Positions 1 through 10,085 of a DNA stretch of 64,000 nucleotides are shown here, in pieces. Source of the DNA: Saccharothrix ecbatanensis (GTDB taxonomy: Bacteria; Actinomycetota; Actinomycetes; Mycobacteriales; Pseudonocardiaceae). The stretch covers positions 4,960,001 through 5,024,000 of the forward strand of contig NZ_JACHMO010000001.1 in the NCBI RefSeq assembly GCF_014205015.1. The letters are read 5' to 3'. Every line of letters starts with the position of its first letter. Within the stretch, counting starts at the first letter, position 1. The notes under the pieces were generated by a model, which had not been told where the DNA came from, searched no databases, and worked only from the letters and a program-made list of their open reading frames with translations. The position numbers and the translations under genes are program-made.

Positions 1-150
1 CGACAGCGGAACGAGGTCCCGGACACCGCCGAGCACCGACAGGACGAGGGCGGCCACACCGGCCATACCGCCGAACACCTGCCAGCGGTCGACCGTCGAC
101 TTGTCGAAGGAACGCCGGTCGGGCGGCGGCCCATCCCCCTGCTCGGACAT
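1..150 (-). CDS. Partial small membrane protein (N-terminal 50 residues)
   Basis: Only the first 50 codons lie in the window; the gene starts at an ATG at 150 and runs off the left edge. The visible protein begins MSEQGDGPPPDRRSF and has one hydrophobic segment at about residues 24-42, which suggests a cytoplasmic N-terminus followed by a membrane helix. It lies 56 nt downstream of ctaB on the same strand, so it may be co-transcribed with it. No clear Shine-Dalgarno sequence precedes the ATG. The family is not recognisable from this much sequence and no function is proposed. Confidence 0.55.
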   Translation of the reverse strand, partial: MSEQGDGPPPDRRSFDKSTVDRWQVFGGMAGVAALVLSVLGGVRDLVPLS

Positions 151-206
151 GGGATCAGGCTAGCCGGCGTGACAACGCACCAAGGGAGAACGCCCGCGAT
201 ATCGCG

Positions 207-1130
207 TCAGAAGGGCCAGCCGAGGACCGGGAGGCCGATCACGGCGTCCACGGCGAGGCCGCAGAAAACCAACATCAAGTACAGGTTCGACAGGTGGAAG
301 AACTTCATCGTGTTCGTCGACCCGCCACGCCGCACGACCCCGTGCAGCCGGTGCGCGAACACGGCGAACCACAGGCCCGACACGGCGGCCACGGCGACGT
401 AGATCCACGAAGTCACCGGAGCAAGCAGCAGCGTGCACACGACCGTGATCCACGAGTAGATGACGATCTGCCGGGTGACCTGCTGCGCCGTCGCCACCAC
501 CGGCAGCATCGGCACGCCCGCCCGCGCGTAGTCCTCCTTGAACTTCATCGCGAGCGCCCACGTGTGCGGCGGCGTCCAGAAGAAGATCACGCCGAACATC
601 ACCAGCGCGGGCCACGCAACGGTGCCGGTCACCGCGGACCAGCCGATGATCACCGGCATGCAGCCGGCCATACCGCCCCAGATGATGTTCTGCGACGTCC
701 GGCGCTTGAGCACCAGCGTGTAGACGAAGATGTAGAACAGGATCGTGGCCACGGCGAACACGGCCGACATGAGGTTCGTGGTCAGCCACAGGAACCCGAA
801 CGACACGATTCCGAGCACGATGCCGAAGATCAGCGCGTTGCGCGGCGGGATGGTGTCCTTCGCCAACGGCCGGGCGCTCGTCCTCTTCATGATCGAGTCG
901 ATGTCGGCGTCGACGTAGCAGTTCAGCGCGTTCGCCGAGCCCGCCGCCAGGGTGCCGCCGGCCAGCGTGCACGCGATCAGCCACAACGGCGGGAGGCCGC
1001 GGGCGGCCAGCAGCATCGCCGGGATCGTGGTGATCAGCAGCAGCTCGATCACCCTGGGTTTGGTCAGCGCGACGTAGGCGCCGACGACCTGCCGGGGCGA
1101 CCGCGCCGGAGCCTCGGTGACGGCACTCAT
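207..1130 (-). CDS. ctaB: Protoheme IX farnesyltransferase (heme O synthase)
   Basis: This UbiA-family membrane prenyltransferase adds a farnesyl chain to protoheme IX to make heme O for cytochrome oxidase. The 307-residue protein is hydrophobic throughout, with about nine predicted helices. The first Asp-rich motif is visible as [15 protein letters not shown] (about residue 73), and the second conserved stretch is [19 protein letters not shown] (about residue 180). Length fits the family. The ATG at 1130 has GAGGAG about 9 nt upstream. The gene is divergent from the pentose-phosphate operon, with about 255 bp between them. The ctaB/tkt pairing is the standard actinobacterial arrangement. Confidence 0.95.
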   Translation of the reverse strand: MSAVTEAPARSPRQVVGAYVALTKPRVIELLLITTIPAMLLAARGLPPLWLIACTLAGGTLAAGSANALNCYVDADIDSIMKRTSARPLAKDTIPPRNALIFGIVLGIVSFGFLWLTTNLMSAVFAVATILFYIFVYTLVLKRRTSQNIIWGGMAGCMPVIIGWSAVTGTVAWPALVMFGVIFFWTPPHTWALAMKFKEDYARAGVPMLPVVATAQQVTRQIVIYSWITVVCTLLLAPVTSWIYVAVAAVSGLWFAVFAHRLHGVVRRGGSTNTMKFFHLSNLYLMLVFCGLAVDAVIGLPVLGWPF

Positions 1131-1385
1131 GCGTCGCGCTCCTCGTCAGGTCAGGGATGTGCGCAGATAGTAACGGCGCGTTCCCCGAGCAGCCCGTTCG
1201 GGTACTCCCTGAACGCCCTGCCCCTGCCTGTGCGTACACCCACAGAGCGCGAGTAGTACGAGTGTCCGCTCGTCGGACTAGGCTGGCCGCGGACCTTGGG
1301 AGCCGCGGATCGGGCCTGACGGGATCGATTAAGTTCACCGCCGGCCGTCACAACCGCCGCCTAGTGAGTTTGGAGCTGGAAGTCA

Positions 1386-3476
1386 GTGTCCGTCACCGAT
1401 GACATCGCCCGGTTGACCGAAGCCCGCCTGCCCGAAGACTGGACCGACCTGGACAAGCGCGCGGTCGACACCGCCCGCGTCCTGGCCGCGGACGCCGTGC
1501 AGAAGGTTGGCAACGGCCATCCCGGGACCGCCATGAGCCTGGCGCCGCTCGCCTACACGCTGTTCCAGCGTGTGATGCGGCACGACCCCGCCGACGCCGA
1601 CTGGATCGGCCGCGACCGGTTCGTGCTCAGCGCCGGCCACTCGAGCCTGACGCTCTACGTGCAGCTCTACCTCAACGGCTACGGCCTCGAACTCGACGAC
1701 CTCAAGGCCTTGCGCACGTGGGGTTCGAAGACGCCGGGCCACCCCGAGGTCGGCCACACGCGGGGCGTCGAGACCACGACCGGCCCGCTGGGCCAGGGCC
1801 TGGCGAACGCGGTCGGCATGGCCATGGCCGCCCGCCGCGAGCGCGGCCTGTTCGACCCGGACGCCCCGGTCGGCGCGAGCCCGTTCGACCACCACATCTT
1901 CGTGATCGCCTCCGACGGCGACATCGAGGAGGGGGTGACGTCCGAGGCGTCGTCCCTGGCGGGCACCCAGAAGCTGGGCAACCTCACCGTCGTCTACGAC
2001 GACAACAAGATCTCCATCGAGGACGACACCACGATCGCGCTGTCCGAGGACACCGCGAAGCGGTACGAGTCCTACGGCTGGCACGTGCAAGTCGTCGAGG
2101 GCGGCGAGAACGTCGCGGGCCTCCTCGAGGCGCTGGAGAACGCCAAGGCGGAGACCGAGCGCCCGTCGTTCATCCTGCTGCGCACGATCATCGGCTTCCC
2201 CGCGCCGAACAAGCAGAACACCGGCGCGGCGCACGGCGCGGCCCTGGGCGCGGACGAGGTCGCCGAGGTCAAGCGCATCCTGGGCTTCGACCCGGAGCTG
2301 ACGTTCGAGGTCTCCGACGAGGTGCTGGAGCACACCCGCTCGGTGGTCAAGCGCGGCGAGGCGGCCAAGTCCGAGTGGCAGAAGTCGTTCGACGCGTGGG
2401 CGCAGGCCAACCCGGAGCGCAAGGCGCTGCTGGACCGCCTGGTCGCGCGCAAGCTGCCGGAGGGCTGGGCGGACGCGCTGCCGTCGTGGGATGCCGACGC
2501 CAAGGGCGTGCCGACCCGCAAGGCGTCCGGTCAGGTGCTGGCCGCGCTCGGCCCGGTGCTGCCGGAGCTGTGGGGCGGCTCGGCCGACCTCGCCGAGTCC
2601 AACCTGACCACGATCAAGGGCGCTGACTCCTTCGGCCCGGAGGAGATCTCCACGAAGATGTGGTCGGCCAACCCGTACGGCCGCACGCTGCACTTCGGCG
2701 TCCGCGAGCACGCGATGGGCTCGATCCTCAACGGCATCGCGCTGCACGGCCCGACCCGCCCGTATGGCGGCACGTTCCTGGTGTTCAGCGACTACATGCG
2801 CCCGGCGGTCCGGCTGGCCGCGATCATGCAGGCCGCGGTCACCTACGTCTGGACGCACGACTCCATCGGCCTGGGCGAGGACGGTCCGACGCACCAGCCG
2901 ATCGAGCACCTCGCGGCGTTGCGCGCCATCCCGGGCCTCACGGTGCTGCGCCCCGGTGACGCGAACGAGACCGCCGCCGCGTGGAAGGCGACCCTGGAGC
3001 AGACCGGCCCGGTGGGCCTGGCGCTGACCCGCCAGAACATCCCGGTGCTCGAGGGCACGAAGGAGAAGGCGGCCGAGGGCGTGGCCCGCGGCGGCTACGT
3101 GCTCGAAGGCGAGGGTCAGCCCGAGGTGGTGCTGATCGCGACCGGCTCGGAGCTCCAGATGGCGGTCGAGGCCCGGAAGGTCCTGGAGGCCGAGGGCGTC
3201 GCCACCCGGGTGGTGTCCATGCCGAGCATCGAGTGGTTCGACGCCCAGGACGAGGCGTACCGCGACGGTGTGCTGCCGCCGACCGTGAAGGCGCGCGTGG
3301 TGGTCGAGGCGGGCATCGCCCAGCCGTGGCACCGGTTCGCGGGCGACTCGGGCGAGATCGTGTCCATCGAGCACTTCGGCGCCTCGGCGGACTACCAGAC
3401 GCTGTTCCGCGAGTTCGGCTTCACGACGGAGAACGTCGTCGCGGCGGCCCGCCGGTCGCTGGCCAGGACCAAGTAG
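1386..3476 (+). CDS. tkt: Transketolase
   Basis: This thiamine-diphosphate enzyme transfers two-carbon units between sugar phosphates in the non-oxidative pentose-phosphate pathway. The 696-residue protein has the N-terminal [16 protein letters not shown] motif (about residue 42), the cofactor motif SDGDIEEG followed by NLTVVYDDN (about 176-205), a central pyrimidine-binding domain with GVREHAMG, and a C-terminal transketolase domain. A GTG at 1386 is the start, with a GGAA element 4 nt upstream. It is the first gene of an operon whose next gene, tal, begins 22 nt after its stop. Length is normal for the family. Confidence 0.97.
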   Translation: MSVTDDIARLTEARLPEDWTDLDKRAVDTARVLAADAVQKVGNGHPGTAMSLAPLAYTLFQRVMRHDPADADWIGRDRFVLSAGHSSLTLYVQLYLNGYGLELDDLKALRTWGSKTPGHPEVGHTRGVETTTGPLGQGLANAVGMAMAARRERGLFDPDAPVGASPFDHHIFVIASDGDIEEGVTSEASSLAGTQKLGNLTVVYDDNKISIEDDTTIALSEDTAKRYESYGWHVQVVEGGENVAGLLEALENAKAETERPSFILLRTIIGFPAPNKQNTGAAHGAALGADEVAEVKRILGFDPELTFEVSDEVLEHTRSVVKRGEAAKSEWQKSFDAWAQANPERKALLDRLVARKLPEGWADALPSWDADAKGVPTRKASGQVLAALGPVLPELWGGSADLAESNLTTIKGADSFGPEEISTKMWSANPYGRTLHFGVREHAMGSILNGIALHGPTRPYGGTFLVFSDYMRPAVRLAAIMQAAVTYVWTHDSIGLGEDGPTHQPIEHLAALRAIPGLTVLRPGDANETAAAWKATLEQTGPVGLALTRQNIPVLEGTKEKAAEGVARGGYVLEGEGQPEVVLIATGSELQMAVEARKVLEAEGVATRVVSMPSIEWFDAQDEAYRDGVLPPTVKARVVVEAGIAQPWHRFAGDSGEIVSIEHFGASADYQTLFREFGFTTENVVAAARRSLARTK

Positions 3477-3498
3477 ACAGTTCAGGGGAGTTGACGAG

Positions 3499-4611
3499 AT
3501 GACCACCAATCCACTGGCCGCGCTCAGCGACGCGGGCGTGTCGATCTGGCTGGACGACCTGTCGCGCGAGCGGCTGAACACCGGCAACCTGGCCGGCCTC
3601 ATCGCCGACCAGCACGTCGTCGGCGTGACCACCAACCCGACGATCTTCGCCGGCGCCCTGGCCAAGGGCACCGCCTACGACGAGCAGGTCCGCGAGCTGG
3701 CCTCGCGCGGCGCCGACACCGACGCGGCGGTCCGCGAGATCACCACGACGGACGTGCGCAACGCGTGCGACGTGTTCCGCGATATCTACAACGCCACCGA
3801 GGGCGTCGACGGCCGGGTGTCGATCGAGGTCGACCCGCGGCTGGCGAACGACACCGAGGCCACCGTCGCCGAGGCGCTGGACCTGGCCAAGGCGGTCGAC
3901 CGGCCGAACCTGCTGGTGAAGATCCCGGCCACGGTCGAGGGCCTGCCCGCGATCACCCGGGTGATCGCGGAGGGCATCAGCGTGAACGTGACGCTGATCT
4001 TCTCCGTCGAGCGCTACAAGCACGTGATGGAGGCGTTCGTCGCGGGCCTGGAGCAGGCCAAGGCCAACGGGCACGACCTGCGCGGCATCCACTCCGTGGC
4101 GTCGTTCTTCGTGTCCCGTGTGGACAGCGAGATCGACAAGCGGCTGGACGCGCTGGGCACCCCGGCGGCGACGGGGCTGCGCGGCAAGGCCGCCATCGCG
4201 AACGCGATCCTGGCCTACGCGGCGTACCAGGACACGTTCACCGGTGAGCGCTGGGAGGCGCTGGCCGCCGCCGGCGCCCGCGCGCAGCGTCCACTGTGGG
4301 CGTCCACCGGCGTGAAGGACCCGCAGTACTCCGACACGCGGTACGTGGATCAGCTCGTGGTTGCCAACACGGTCAACACGATGCCGGAGAAGACCCTGCA
4401 CGCGGCCGCCGATCACGGCAAGATCGAGGGCGACACCGTGACCGGCCGTGCGGCTCAGGCGCAGGAGGTCTTCGACGAGCTGGTCGAGGTCGGCATCGAC
4501 CTCGACGACGTGTTCGTCGTGCTGGAGACCGAAGGCGTCGACAAGTTCGAGAAGTCGTGGGCCGAACTGCTGGAGACGGTGACCGGACAGTTGAACCAGG
4601 CCAAGGGCTGA
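3499..4611 (+). CDS. tal: Transaldolase
   Basis: This enzyme transfers a dihydroxyacetone unit between sedoheptulose-7-phosphate and glyceraldehyde-3-phosphate through a Schiff base on an active-site lysine. The 370-residue protein is the long actinobacterial/cyanobacterial type. [12 protein letters not shown] lies near residue 43, and NLLVKIPAT near residue 137 carries the catalytic lysine. The start is an ATG at 3499 preceded by AGGGGAG. It is second in the tkt-tal-pgi-zwf-opcA-pgl operon, as expected for the coupled oxidative and non-oxidative branches. Confidence 0.96.
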   Translation: MTTNPLAALSDAGVSIWLDDLSRERLNTGNLAGLIADQHVVGVTTNPTIFAGALAKGTAYDEQVRELASRGADTDAAVREITTTDVRNACDVFRDIYNATEGVDGRVSIEVDPRLANDTEATVAEALDLAKAVDRPNLLVKIPATVEGLPAITRVIAEGISVNVTLIFSVERYKHVMEAFVAGLEQAKANGHDLRGIHSVASFFVSRVDSEIDKRLDALGTPAATGLRGKAAIANAILAYAAYQDTFTGERWEALAAAGARAQRPLWASTGVKDPQYSDTRYVDQLVVANTVNTMPEKTLHAAADHGKIEGDTVTGRAAQAQEVFDELVEVGIDLDDVFVVLETEGVDKFEKSWAELLETVTGQLNQAKG

Positions 4612-4642
4612 GGCCGAAGCCAGATCGGGACGGGTACAGAAG

Positions 4643-6259
4643 ATGACCGAGGTGATCTCCGTGGAGATCGTCCGCACACCGAACCAGGACCAGGTCGACA
4701 CCGTCATCGGTGACCTGGTGCGGGATTCGGCGCCGAGCAAGCTGACCGCGGGGGACGCCACGCTGTGGGGCCCCGAGGCGGAGCCGGAGGCGTCGATCCG
4801 GCTGGCGTGGACAACCCTGCACGAGACGTCCCGCCCGCTGGTCGCGGAGATCACCGCGCTGCGCGACGAGCTGCTCGCCGACGGCGTGGACCGCGTGGTC
4901 CTCGCCGGCATGGGCGGCTCGTCGCTCGCGCCCGAGGTGATCACCGGCACGGCCGGCGTGCCGCTGGTCGTGCTCGACACCACCGACCCCGGCCAGGTGG
5001 CCGAGGCGTTGGCGGGCGATTTGCAGCGCACGGTCCTGGTGGTGTCGTCGAAGTCCGGCGGCACCGTCGAGACCGACAGCCACCGGCGGATCTTCGAGGC
5101 GGCGTTCGAGGCGGCCGGCATCGACCCGTCGTCGCGGATCGTCGTGGTGACGGACCCGGGCTCCCCGCTGGAGGCGGCGTCCGCGGAAGCGGGCTACCGC
5201 AGGGTGTTCCTGGCCGACCCGCACGTCGGCGGCCGGTACTCGGCGCTGACCGCGTTCGGCCTGGTGCCGTCGGGCCTGGCGGGCGCGGACGTCGGCAAGC
5301 TGCTGGACGAGGCGGCCTCGGCCGCGCCGCTGGTGTCGGCCGACTCGCCGGACAACCCGGCGGTCGTGCTGGCCGCCACGTTCGCCGTGGCGCACGCGCA
5401 CGGCGCGGAGAAGATCGTGTTCGCCGACACCGGGTCCGGCATCGCCGGGCTCGGCGACTGGGCCGAGCAGCTGATCGCCGAGTCGACCGGCAAGAACGGC
5501 ACCGGCCTGCTGCCGGTGGTGGTCGAGGGTCCGGGCGCGGCCGGTTTCGTGGACGCCCGCACGGACGCCACGACCGTCGCGATCGGACCGGCCACCGGCT
5601 CGTCCTCCATCGCGGTGGAGGGCTCGCTCGGCGCGCACTTCCTGCTGTGGGAGTACGCGACCGCGCTCGTGAGCCGCGTGCTGGAGATCAACCCGTTCGA
5701 CCAGCCGGACGTCGAGGCGGCGAAGAAGGCGTCCCGGTCCTTGTTGGACGCGTCCGCCGCGTCCCCCGTGGACCCGGCCTTCGTGGACGGTCCGATCGAG
5801 GTCTACCCCAGCAAGGGCTGGCTGCCGGCGGACGTCAAGACGGTCGCCGAGGCGTTGCAGGCGCTCGTCGCCGCCGCGCCGCAGCACGGCTACCTGTCGG
5901 TGCAGGCCTACCTGGACCGGATCGACGACGCCTCGTTCGCCCTTGTTCGCCCCGAGTTGGCGCAGCGTTCGCACCTCCAGACCACCTTCGGGTGGGGGCC
6001 GCGCTTCCTGCACTCGACCGGCCAGTACCACAAGGGCGGTCACCAGAACGGCGTGTTCCTCCAGCTGACCGGCGCGTCCGAGGCGCGGCTCGACGTGCCG
6101 GGCAGGCCGTACGACCTCAGCACGTTGCAGCTGGCCCAGGCGTTGGGTGACGGTCAGGTGCTCGCCGAGCGGGGTCGTCCGGTGCTCCGCCTGCACCTGA
6201 CCGACCGCGTCGCCGGGCTCGCGCAGCTCGTCGAGGCAATCCAGGAGGACGGCACGTGA
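4643..6259 (+). CDS. pgi: Glucose-6-phosphate isomerase, divergent actinobacterial type
   Basis: This enzyme interconverts glucose-6-phosphate and fructose-6-phosphate, linking glycolysis to the pentose-phosphate pathway. The 538-residue protein contains SIS-type sugar-phosphate isomerase folds. GMGGSSLAPEVI (about residue 90) stands where classical Pgi carries GIGGSDLGP, and a second phosphate-binding region reads SSKSGGTVETD (about 135). FGWGPRFLHSTGQYHKGGHQ lies near the C-terminus. It resembles the isomerase half of the transaldolase/Pgi fusions found in some bacteria and sits 31 nt after tal, which fits that relationship. The canonical Pgi form may be encoded elsewhere in the genome; that cannot be seen here. 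Confidence 0.88.
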   Translation: MTEVISVEIVRTPNQDQVDTVIGDLVRDSAPSKLTAGDATLWGPEAEPEASIRLAWTTLHETSRPLVAEITALRDELLADGVDRVVLAGMGGSSLAPEVITGTAGVPLVVLDTTDPGQVAEALAGDLQRTVLVVSSKSGGTVETDSHRRIFEAAFEAAGIDPSSRIVVVTDPGSPLEAASAEAGYRRVFLADPHVGGRYSALTAFGLVPSGLAGADVGKLLDEAASAAPLVSADSPDNPAVVLAATFAVAHAHGAEKIVFADTGSGIAGLGDWAEQLIAESTGKNGTGLLPVVVEGPGAAGFVDARTDATTVAIGPATGSSSIAVEGSLGAHFLLWEYATALVSRVLEINPFDQPDVEAAKKASRSLLDASAASPVDPAFVDGPIEVYPSKGWLPADVKTVAEALQALVAAAPQHGYLSVQAYLDRIDDASFALVRPELAQRSHLQTTFGWGPRFLHSTGQYHKGGHQNGVFLQLTGASEARLDVPGRPYDLSTLQLAQALGDGQVLAERGRPVLRLHLTDRVAGLAQLVEAIQEDGT

Positions 6260-6332
6260 CCGAGCTCGCGAGGTCGCCATTCAGCACAGCACAGTGCGGT
6301 CATCTGTCCGACGAGCCCTGCGAGGAGGTCCG

Positions 6333-7874
6333 ATGACTGCGCCTACTAAGCGCAACCCACTGCGCGATCCGCGGGACAAGCGGATGCCGCGCATCGCCGG
6401 GCCTTCCGGCTTGGTGATCTTCGGCGTGACGGGTGACCTGTCGCGCAAGAAGCTGATGCCCGCGATCTACGACCTGGCCAACCGCGGCCTGCTGCCGCCG
6501 GGCTTCGCGCTCGTCGGCTTCGCCCGCCGCGACTGGGCCGACCAGGACTTCATGCAGGTCGTGCACGAAGCCGTCAAGGAGCACGCGCGCACGCCGTTCC
6601 GGCAGGGCGTCTGGGACCAGCTCGCCGAGGGCATCCGGTTCGTCCAGGGCACGTTCGACGACGACGTCGCGTTCGACACCCTGGCCACGACGCTCGCCGA
6701 CCTGGACCGCGACCGCGGCACCGGCGGCAACCACGCGTTCTACCTGTCGGTGCCGCCCAGCGCGTTCACCACCGTGGTCAACCAGCTCAAGCGCGCGGGC
6801 CTCGCCACGCCGCCCACCGAGCACCCCGGCCAGTGGCGCCGGGTGGTCATCGAGAAGCCGTTCGGCCACGACCTGGCCAGCGCCAAGCAGCTCAACAAGA
6901 CGGTGAACGAGGTCTTCCCCGAGGAGTCGGTGTTCCGCATCGACCACTACCTCGGCAAGGAGACGGTGCAGAACATCCTGGCGCTGCGCTTCGCGAACCA
7001 GCTCTACGAGCCCATCTGGAACGCCAACTACGTCGACCACGTGCAGATCACCATGGCCGAGGACATCGGTCTCGGCGGTCGCGCGGGCTACTACGACGGC
7101 ATCGGCGCGGCCCGTGACGTGATCCAGAACCACCTGCTCCAGCTGCTCGCGCTGACCGCGATGGAGGAGCCGGTGTCGTTCCGGCCGAGCGACCTGCGCG
7201 CCGAGAAGGTGAAGGTGCTGTCGGCGACGCGCCCGCTGGCGCCGTTCGCCGAGACCACCGCGCGCGGCCAGTACACGGGTGGCTGGCAGGGCGGGCAGAA
7301 GGTGCCCGGCCTGCTGGAGGAAGGCGGCTTCGCGCAGGACTCGACCACCGAGACCTACGCGGCCATCACCTGCGAGGTGAACACCCGCCGCTGGGCGGGC
7401 GTGCCGTTCTACCTGCGCACCGGCAAGCGGCTCGGCCGCCGCGTCACCGAGGTGGCCGTGGTGTTCAAGCGCGCGCCGCACCTCCCGTTCGACGACACCG
7501 CCACCGAGGAGCTGGGGCAGAACGCCCTGGTGGTGCGGGTGCAGCCGGACGAGGGCGTGACCATCAGGTTCGGCTCCAAGGTGCCCGGCAACACCATGGA
7601 GGTCCGGGACGTCACGATGGACTTCGGCTACGGCCACGCGTTCACCGAGTCGTCGCCCGAGGCCTACGAGCGGCTGCTGCTCGACGTGCTGCTCGGCGAG
7701 CCGTCGCTGTTCCCGAAGAACGACGAGGTCGAGCTGTCCTGGGAGATCCTGGACCCGGTCCTCAGGCACTGGGGCGCCGACGGCGCGCCGGAGAAGTACA
7801 AGGCGGGCACGTGGGGGCCGACGTCGGCGAACGACATGCTGGCCCGCACCGGCAGGCACTGGAGGCGTCCGTGA
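6333..7874 (+). CDS. zwf: Glucose-6-phosphate 1-dehydrogenase
   Basis: This enzyme oxidises glucose-6-phosphate to 6-phosphogluconolactone and makes NADPH, the entry step of the oxidative pentose-phosphate pathway. The 513-residue protein shows the nucleotide-binding GVTGDLSRKKLMPAIYDLA (about 31-49) and the substrate-binding signature RIDHYLGKE (about 202-210), with the catalytic His in it. The ATG at 6333 is preferred because GAGGAGG lies just upstream; an in-frame GTG at 6294 would add 13 unconvincing residues. Its stop overlaps the opcA start by 4 nt (GTGA). Confidence 0.97.
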   Translation: MTAPTKRNPLRDPRDKRMPRIAGPSGLVIFGVTGDLSRKKLMPAIYDLANRGLLPPGFALVGFARRDWADQDFMQVVHEAVKEHARTPFRQGVWDQLAEGIRFVQGTFDDDVAFDTLATTLADLDRDRGTGGNHAFYLSVPPSAFTTVVNQLKRAGLATPPTEHPGQWRRVVIEKPFGHDLASAKQLNKTVNEVFPEESVFRIDHYLGKETVQNILALRFANQLYEPIWNANYVDHVQITMAEDIGLGGRAGYYDGIGAARDVIQNHLLQLLALTAMEEPVSFRPSDLRAEKVKVLSATRPLAPFAETTARGQYTGGWQGGQKVPGLLEEGGFAQDSTTETYAAITCEVNTRRWAGVPFYLRTGKRLGRRVTEVAVVFKRAPHLPFDDTATEELGQNALVVRVQPDEGVTIRFGSKVPGNTMEVRDVTMDFGYGHAFTESSPEAYERLLLDVLLGEPSLFPKNDEVELSWEILDPVLRHWGADGAPEKYKAGTWGPTSANDMLARTGRHWRRP

Positions 7875-9064
7875 TCATCGACCTGCCCTCGACGACCACG
7901 TCGCAAGTCAACAGCAAGCTCGTGCGGCTGCGCGAGGAAGGCGGCGCCGTCACCCTCGGGCGAGTGCTGACGCTGGTCATCGTGACCGACGACGGCACCA
8001 AGACCGAGGAGGCCATCGACGCGGCGAACGACGCCAGCCGTGAGCACCCGTGCCGGGTGATCGTGGTGGCGCGTGGCGCGCGCAAGGCCGCACCCCGGCT
8101 CGACGCGCAGATCCGCGTCGGCGGTGACGCGGGCGCGTCCGAGGTGATCGTGCTGCGGCTGTACGGCGAGCTGGCCAACGAGGGCGCTTCCTGCGTCGTG
8201 CCGCTGCTGCTGCCGGACACCCCGGTGGTGGCGTGGTGGCCGAACGAGTCGCCCGCCGTGCCCGCCGAAGACCCGATCGGTCAGCTCGCGCAGCGCCGGA
8301 TCACCGACGCGGCGGCGGAGAAGAACCCGATCCGGGCGTTGGAGCAGCGGCCAACGTCCTACCGGCCGGGCGACACGGACTTGGCGTGGACGCGGCTGAC
8401 GCTGTGGCGGGCCATGCTCGCGTCGGCGTTCGACCTGCCGCCGCACGAGAAGGTCACCGACGCCGAGGTGAGCGGGGAGAGCGACTCGCCGTCCACCGAC
8501 CTGCTGGCCGCGTGGCTGGCGGGGTGCCTGAAGGTGCCGGTGAAGCGCGCGAAGGCCACCCGCGGCGTGGGCATCGTGGACGTGCAGTTGGAGCGGCGGT
8601 CCGGTGTGGTGTCGCTGACCCGGCCGGACGGGAAGGTCGGCACGTTGCGGCAGCCCGGCCAGCCGGAGCGGCGGGTCGCCTTGCAGCGCCGCGAGGTGCG
8701 GGACTGCCTGGCGGAGGAGCTGCGCCGGCTCGACCCGGACGAGGTGTACGAGGCGGCGTTGCGGTCGTTGGGCAAGGTCGTGCGCGGTAGGCCCGCGCCG
8801 AAGGCCGCCGCGGCCCGCAAGTCCGCTTCGAAGCCCGCGTCCAAGCCCGCTTCGAAGCCTGAAGCCAAGCCTGCAGCGAAGACGGACGCCAAGCCTGACG
8901 GCAAGGTGGAGGCGGTGTCTTCCGCGAAGCCGTCCGCTCGGGCATCGTCCGGCAAGGCGAAGTCCGGCGGCACGCCCGATGGTCAGGCGAAGTCCGCCGC
9001 ACCGAAGTCCGCCGCCCAGAAGTCCGCCGCATCCAAGGCGGCCAAGGTCAAGGCGGGCTCGTGA
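7871..9064 (+). CDS. opcA: Glucose-6-phosphate dehydrogenase assembly protein OpcA with a long basic tail
   Basis: OpcA binds and activates Zwf in cyanobacteria and actinobacteria. The first 305 or so residues match the usual size of the family (starting VIIDLPSTTTSQVNSKLV). The GTG start at 7871 overlaps the zwf stop in a GTGA junction, so the two are translationally coupled. The unusual part is the C-terminus: from about residue 310 to 397 the protein becomes a low-complexity Lys/Ala/Ser/Pro tail with repeats such as KPASKPASKPEAKPAAK and KSAAPKSAAQKSAASK, resembling histone-H1-like basic tails. The tail is probably disordered; its role is unknown. Confidence 0.93.
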   Translation: MIIDLPSTTTSQVNSKLVRLREEGGAVTLGRVLTLVIVTDDGTKTEEAIDAANDASREHPCRVIVVARGARKAAPRLDAQIRVGGDAGASEVIVLRLYGELANEGASCVVPLLLPDTPVVAWWPNESPAVPAEDPIGQLAQRRITDAAAEKNPIRALEQRPTSYRPGDTDLAWTRLTLWRAMLASAFDLPPHEKVTDAEVSGESDSPSTDLLAAWLAGCLKVPVKRAKATRGVGIVDVQLERRSGVVSLTRPDGKVGTLRQPGQPERRVALQRREVRDCLAEELRRLDPDEVYEAALRSLGKVVRGRPAPKAAAARKSASKPASKPASKPEAKPAAKTDAKPDGKVEAVSSAKPSARASSGKAKSGGTPDGQAKSAAPKSAAQKSAASKAAKVKAGS

Positions 9065-9825
9065 GCCGTCCCGAGGTGGTGGTGCACCGTGACGGCGACC
9101 TGCTGGCCGCCGCCACGGCCGCCCGCCTGGTGACCAGCCTGGTCGACGCGCAGACCGCGCGCGGCTCGGCGTCGCTGGTGCTGACCGGTGGGCGGACCGG
9201 TATCGCGGTGCTCGAGAACCTGCGCGACACACCGGCCCGGGACGCCGTGGACTGGACCCGCGTCGACCTGTACTGGGGCGACGAGCGGTTCCTGCCCTCC
9301 GGGCACCCGGACCGCAACGAGACCCAGGCGCGGGCGGCGTTGCTGGACCACGTGCCGGTGCCGGTGTCGCGGGTGCACGTGATGGAGCCGTCGGACGGCC
9401 GGTTCGGCGACGACCCGGACGCCGCCGCCGACGCGTACGCCGAGGTCCTGGCCGCCGCTGTGCGCCCGGACGACCACGGCTCCGTGCCGTCGTTCGACGT
9501 GTGCCTGCTCGGTGTCGGGGAGGAGGGCCACGTGGCCTCGATCTTCCCGGACAGCCCCGCCGTGCGTGAGGGCGGGCGCAGCGTCGTCGGGGTGCGCGAC
9601 TGCCCCAAGCCGCCGCCGACCCGCGTCAGCCTCACCCTCCCCGCGATCCGTGCGGCGCGTGAGGTGTGGCTGATGACGACGGGCACGGCCAAGGCGGACG
9701 CCGTCGCCCTGGCCCTGACCGGCACGGCCGAGACCGACCTCCCGGCCGCAGGCGCCCTGGGCCGTCACCGCACCCTGTGGCTGCTCGACCCGACCGCCGC
9801 CGCGAAGGCTCCGTCCGTGGCGTGA
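9061..9825 (+). CDS. pgl: 6-phosphogluconolactonase
   Basis: This enzyme hydrolyses 6-phosphogluconolactone, the product of Zwf, to 6-phosphogluconate. The 254-residue protein belongs to the NagB/DevB-like family: LVLTGGRTGIAVLENL near residue 40, DLYWGDERFLP near 76 and LLGVGEEGHVASIFP near 150 are the characteristic sugar-phosphate-binding and active-site segments. The GTG start overlaps the opcA stop by 4 nt, making zwf-opcA-pgl a coupled unit. It is the last gene of the operon and is followed by a strong hairpin at 9845-9883. Confidence 0.95.
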   Translation: MSRPEVVVHRDGDLLAAATAARLVTSLVDAQTARGSASLVLTGGRTGIAVLENLRDTPARDAVDWTRVDLYWGDERFLPSGHPDRNETQARAALLDHVPVPVSRVHVMEPSDGRFGDDPDAAADAYAEVLAAAVRPDDHGSVPSFDVCLLGVGEEGHVASIFPDSPAVREGGRSVVGVRDCPKPPPTRVSLTLPAIRAAREVWLMTTGTAKADAVALALTGTAETDLPAAGALGRHRTLWLLDPTAAAKAPSVA

Positions 9826-9844
9826 TGCCGAGCTCTGACTCCTT

Positions 9845-9883
9845 GCCGCTGCCGCCGTCGCCTTCGGGCCCGGCGGCAGCGGC
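9845..9883 (+). terminator. Hairpin terminator of the pentose-phosphate operon
   Basis: A perfect 13-bp inverted repeat (GCCGCTGCCGCCG at 9845-9857 and its complement at 9871-9883) encloses a 13-nt loop, 19 nt after the pgl stop. There is only a weak T-containing tail (GTCTTCA), as is usual for high-GC actinobacteria. The remaining sequence up to the kinase start at 10086 shows no other gene. Confidence 0.75.
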
Positions 9884-10085
9884 GTCTTCACGAGTGCGGG
9901 CCAGGCGGCAGCGGCGGCTTCGCGAGTGATCTGGCGCACTCCCCACCCTCCCCCAGCCACGATGTCCGCTTATCGGACGTTCGCGCTCGCAATTTTGTTG
10001 GCTCCCCCGCGTCCCGTCCGGGTAATCAGCGCATCTCGCATGGTGAGCGGGTCGATCGAGCACGTCCGGGGCGGGGAGGCGGGTC

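Noticed and set aside
1131..1385. Small divergent ORFs between ctaB and tkt
   Set aside because: Frames of 66 and 81 codons here lack ribosome sites and family features. The space is better explained as the divergent promoter region.
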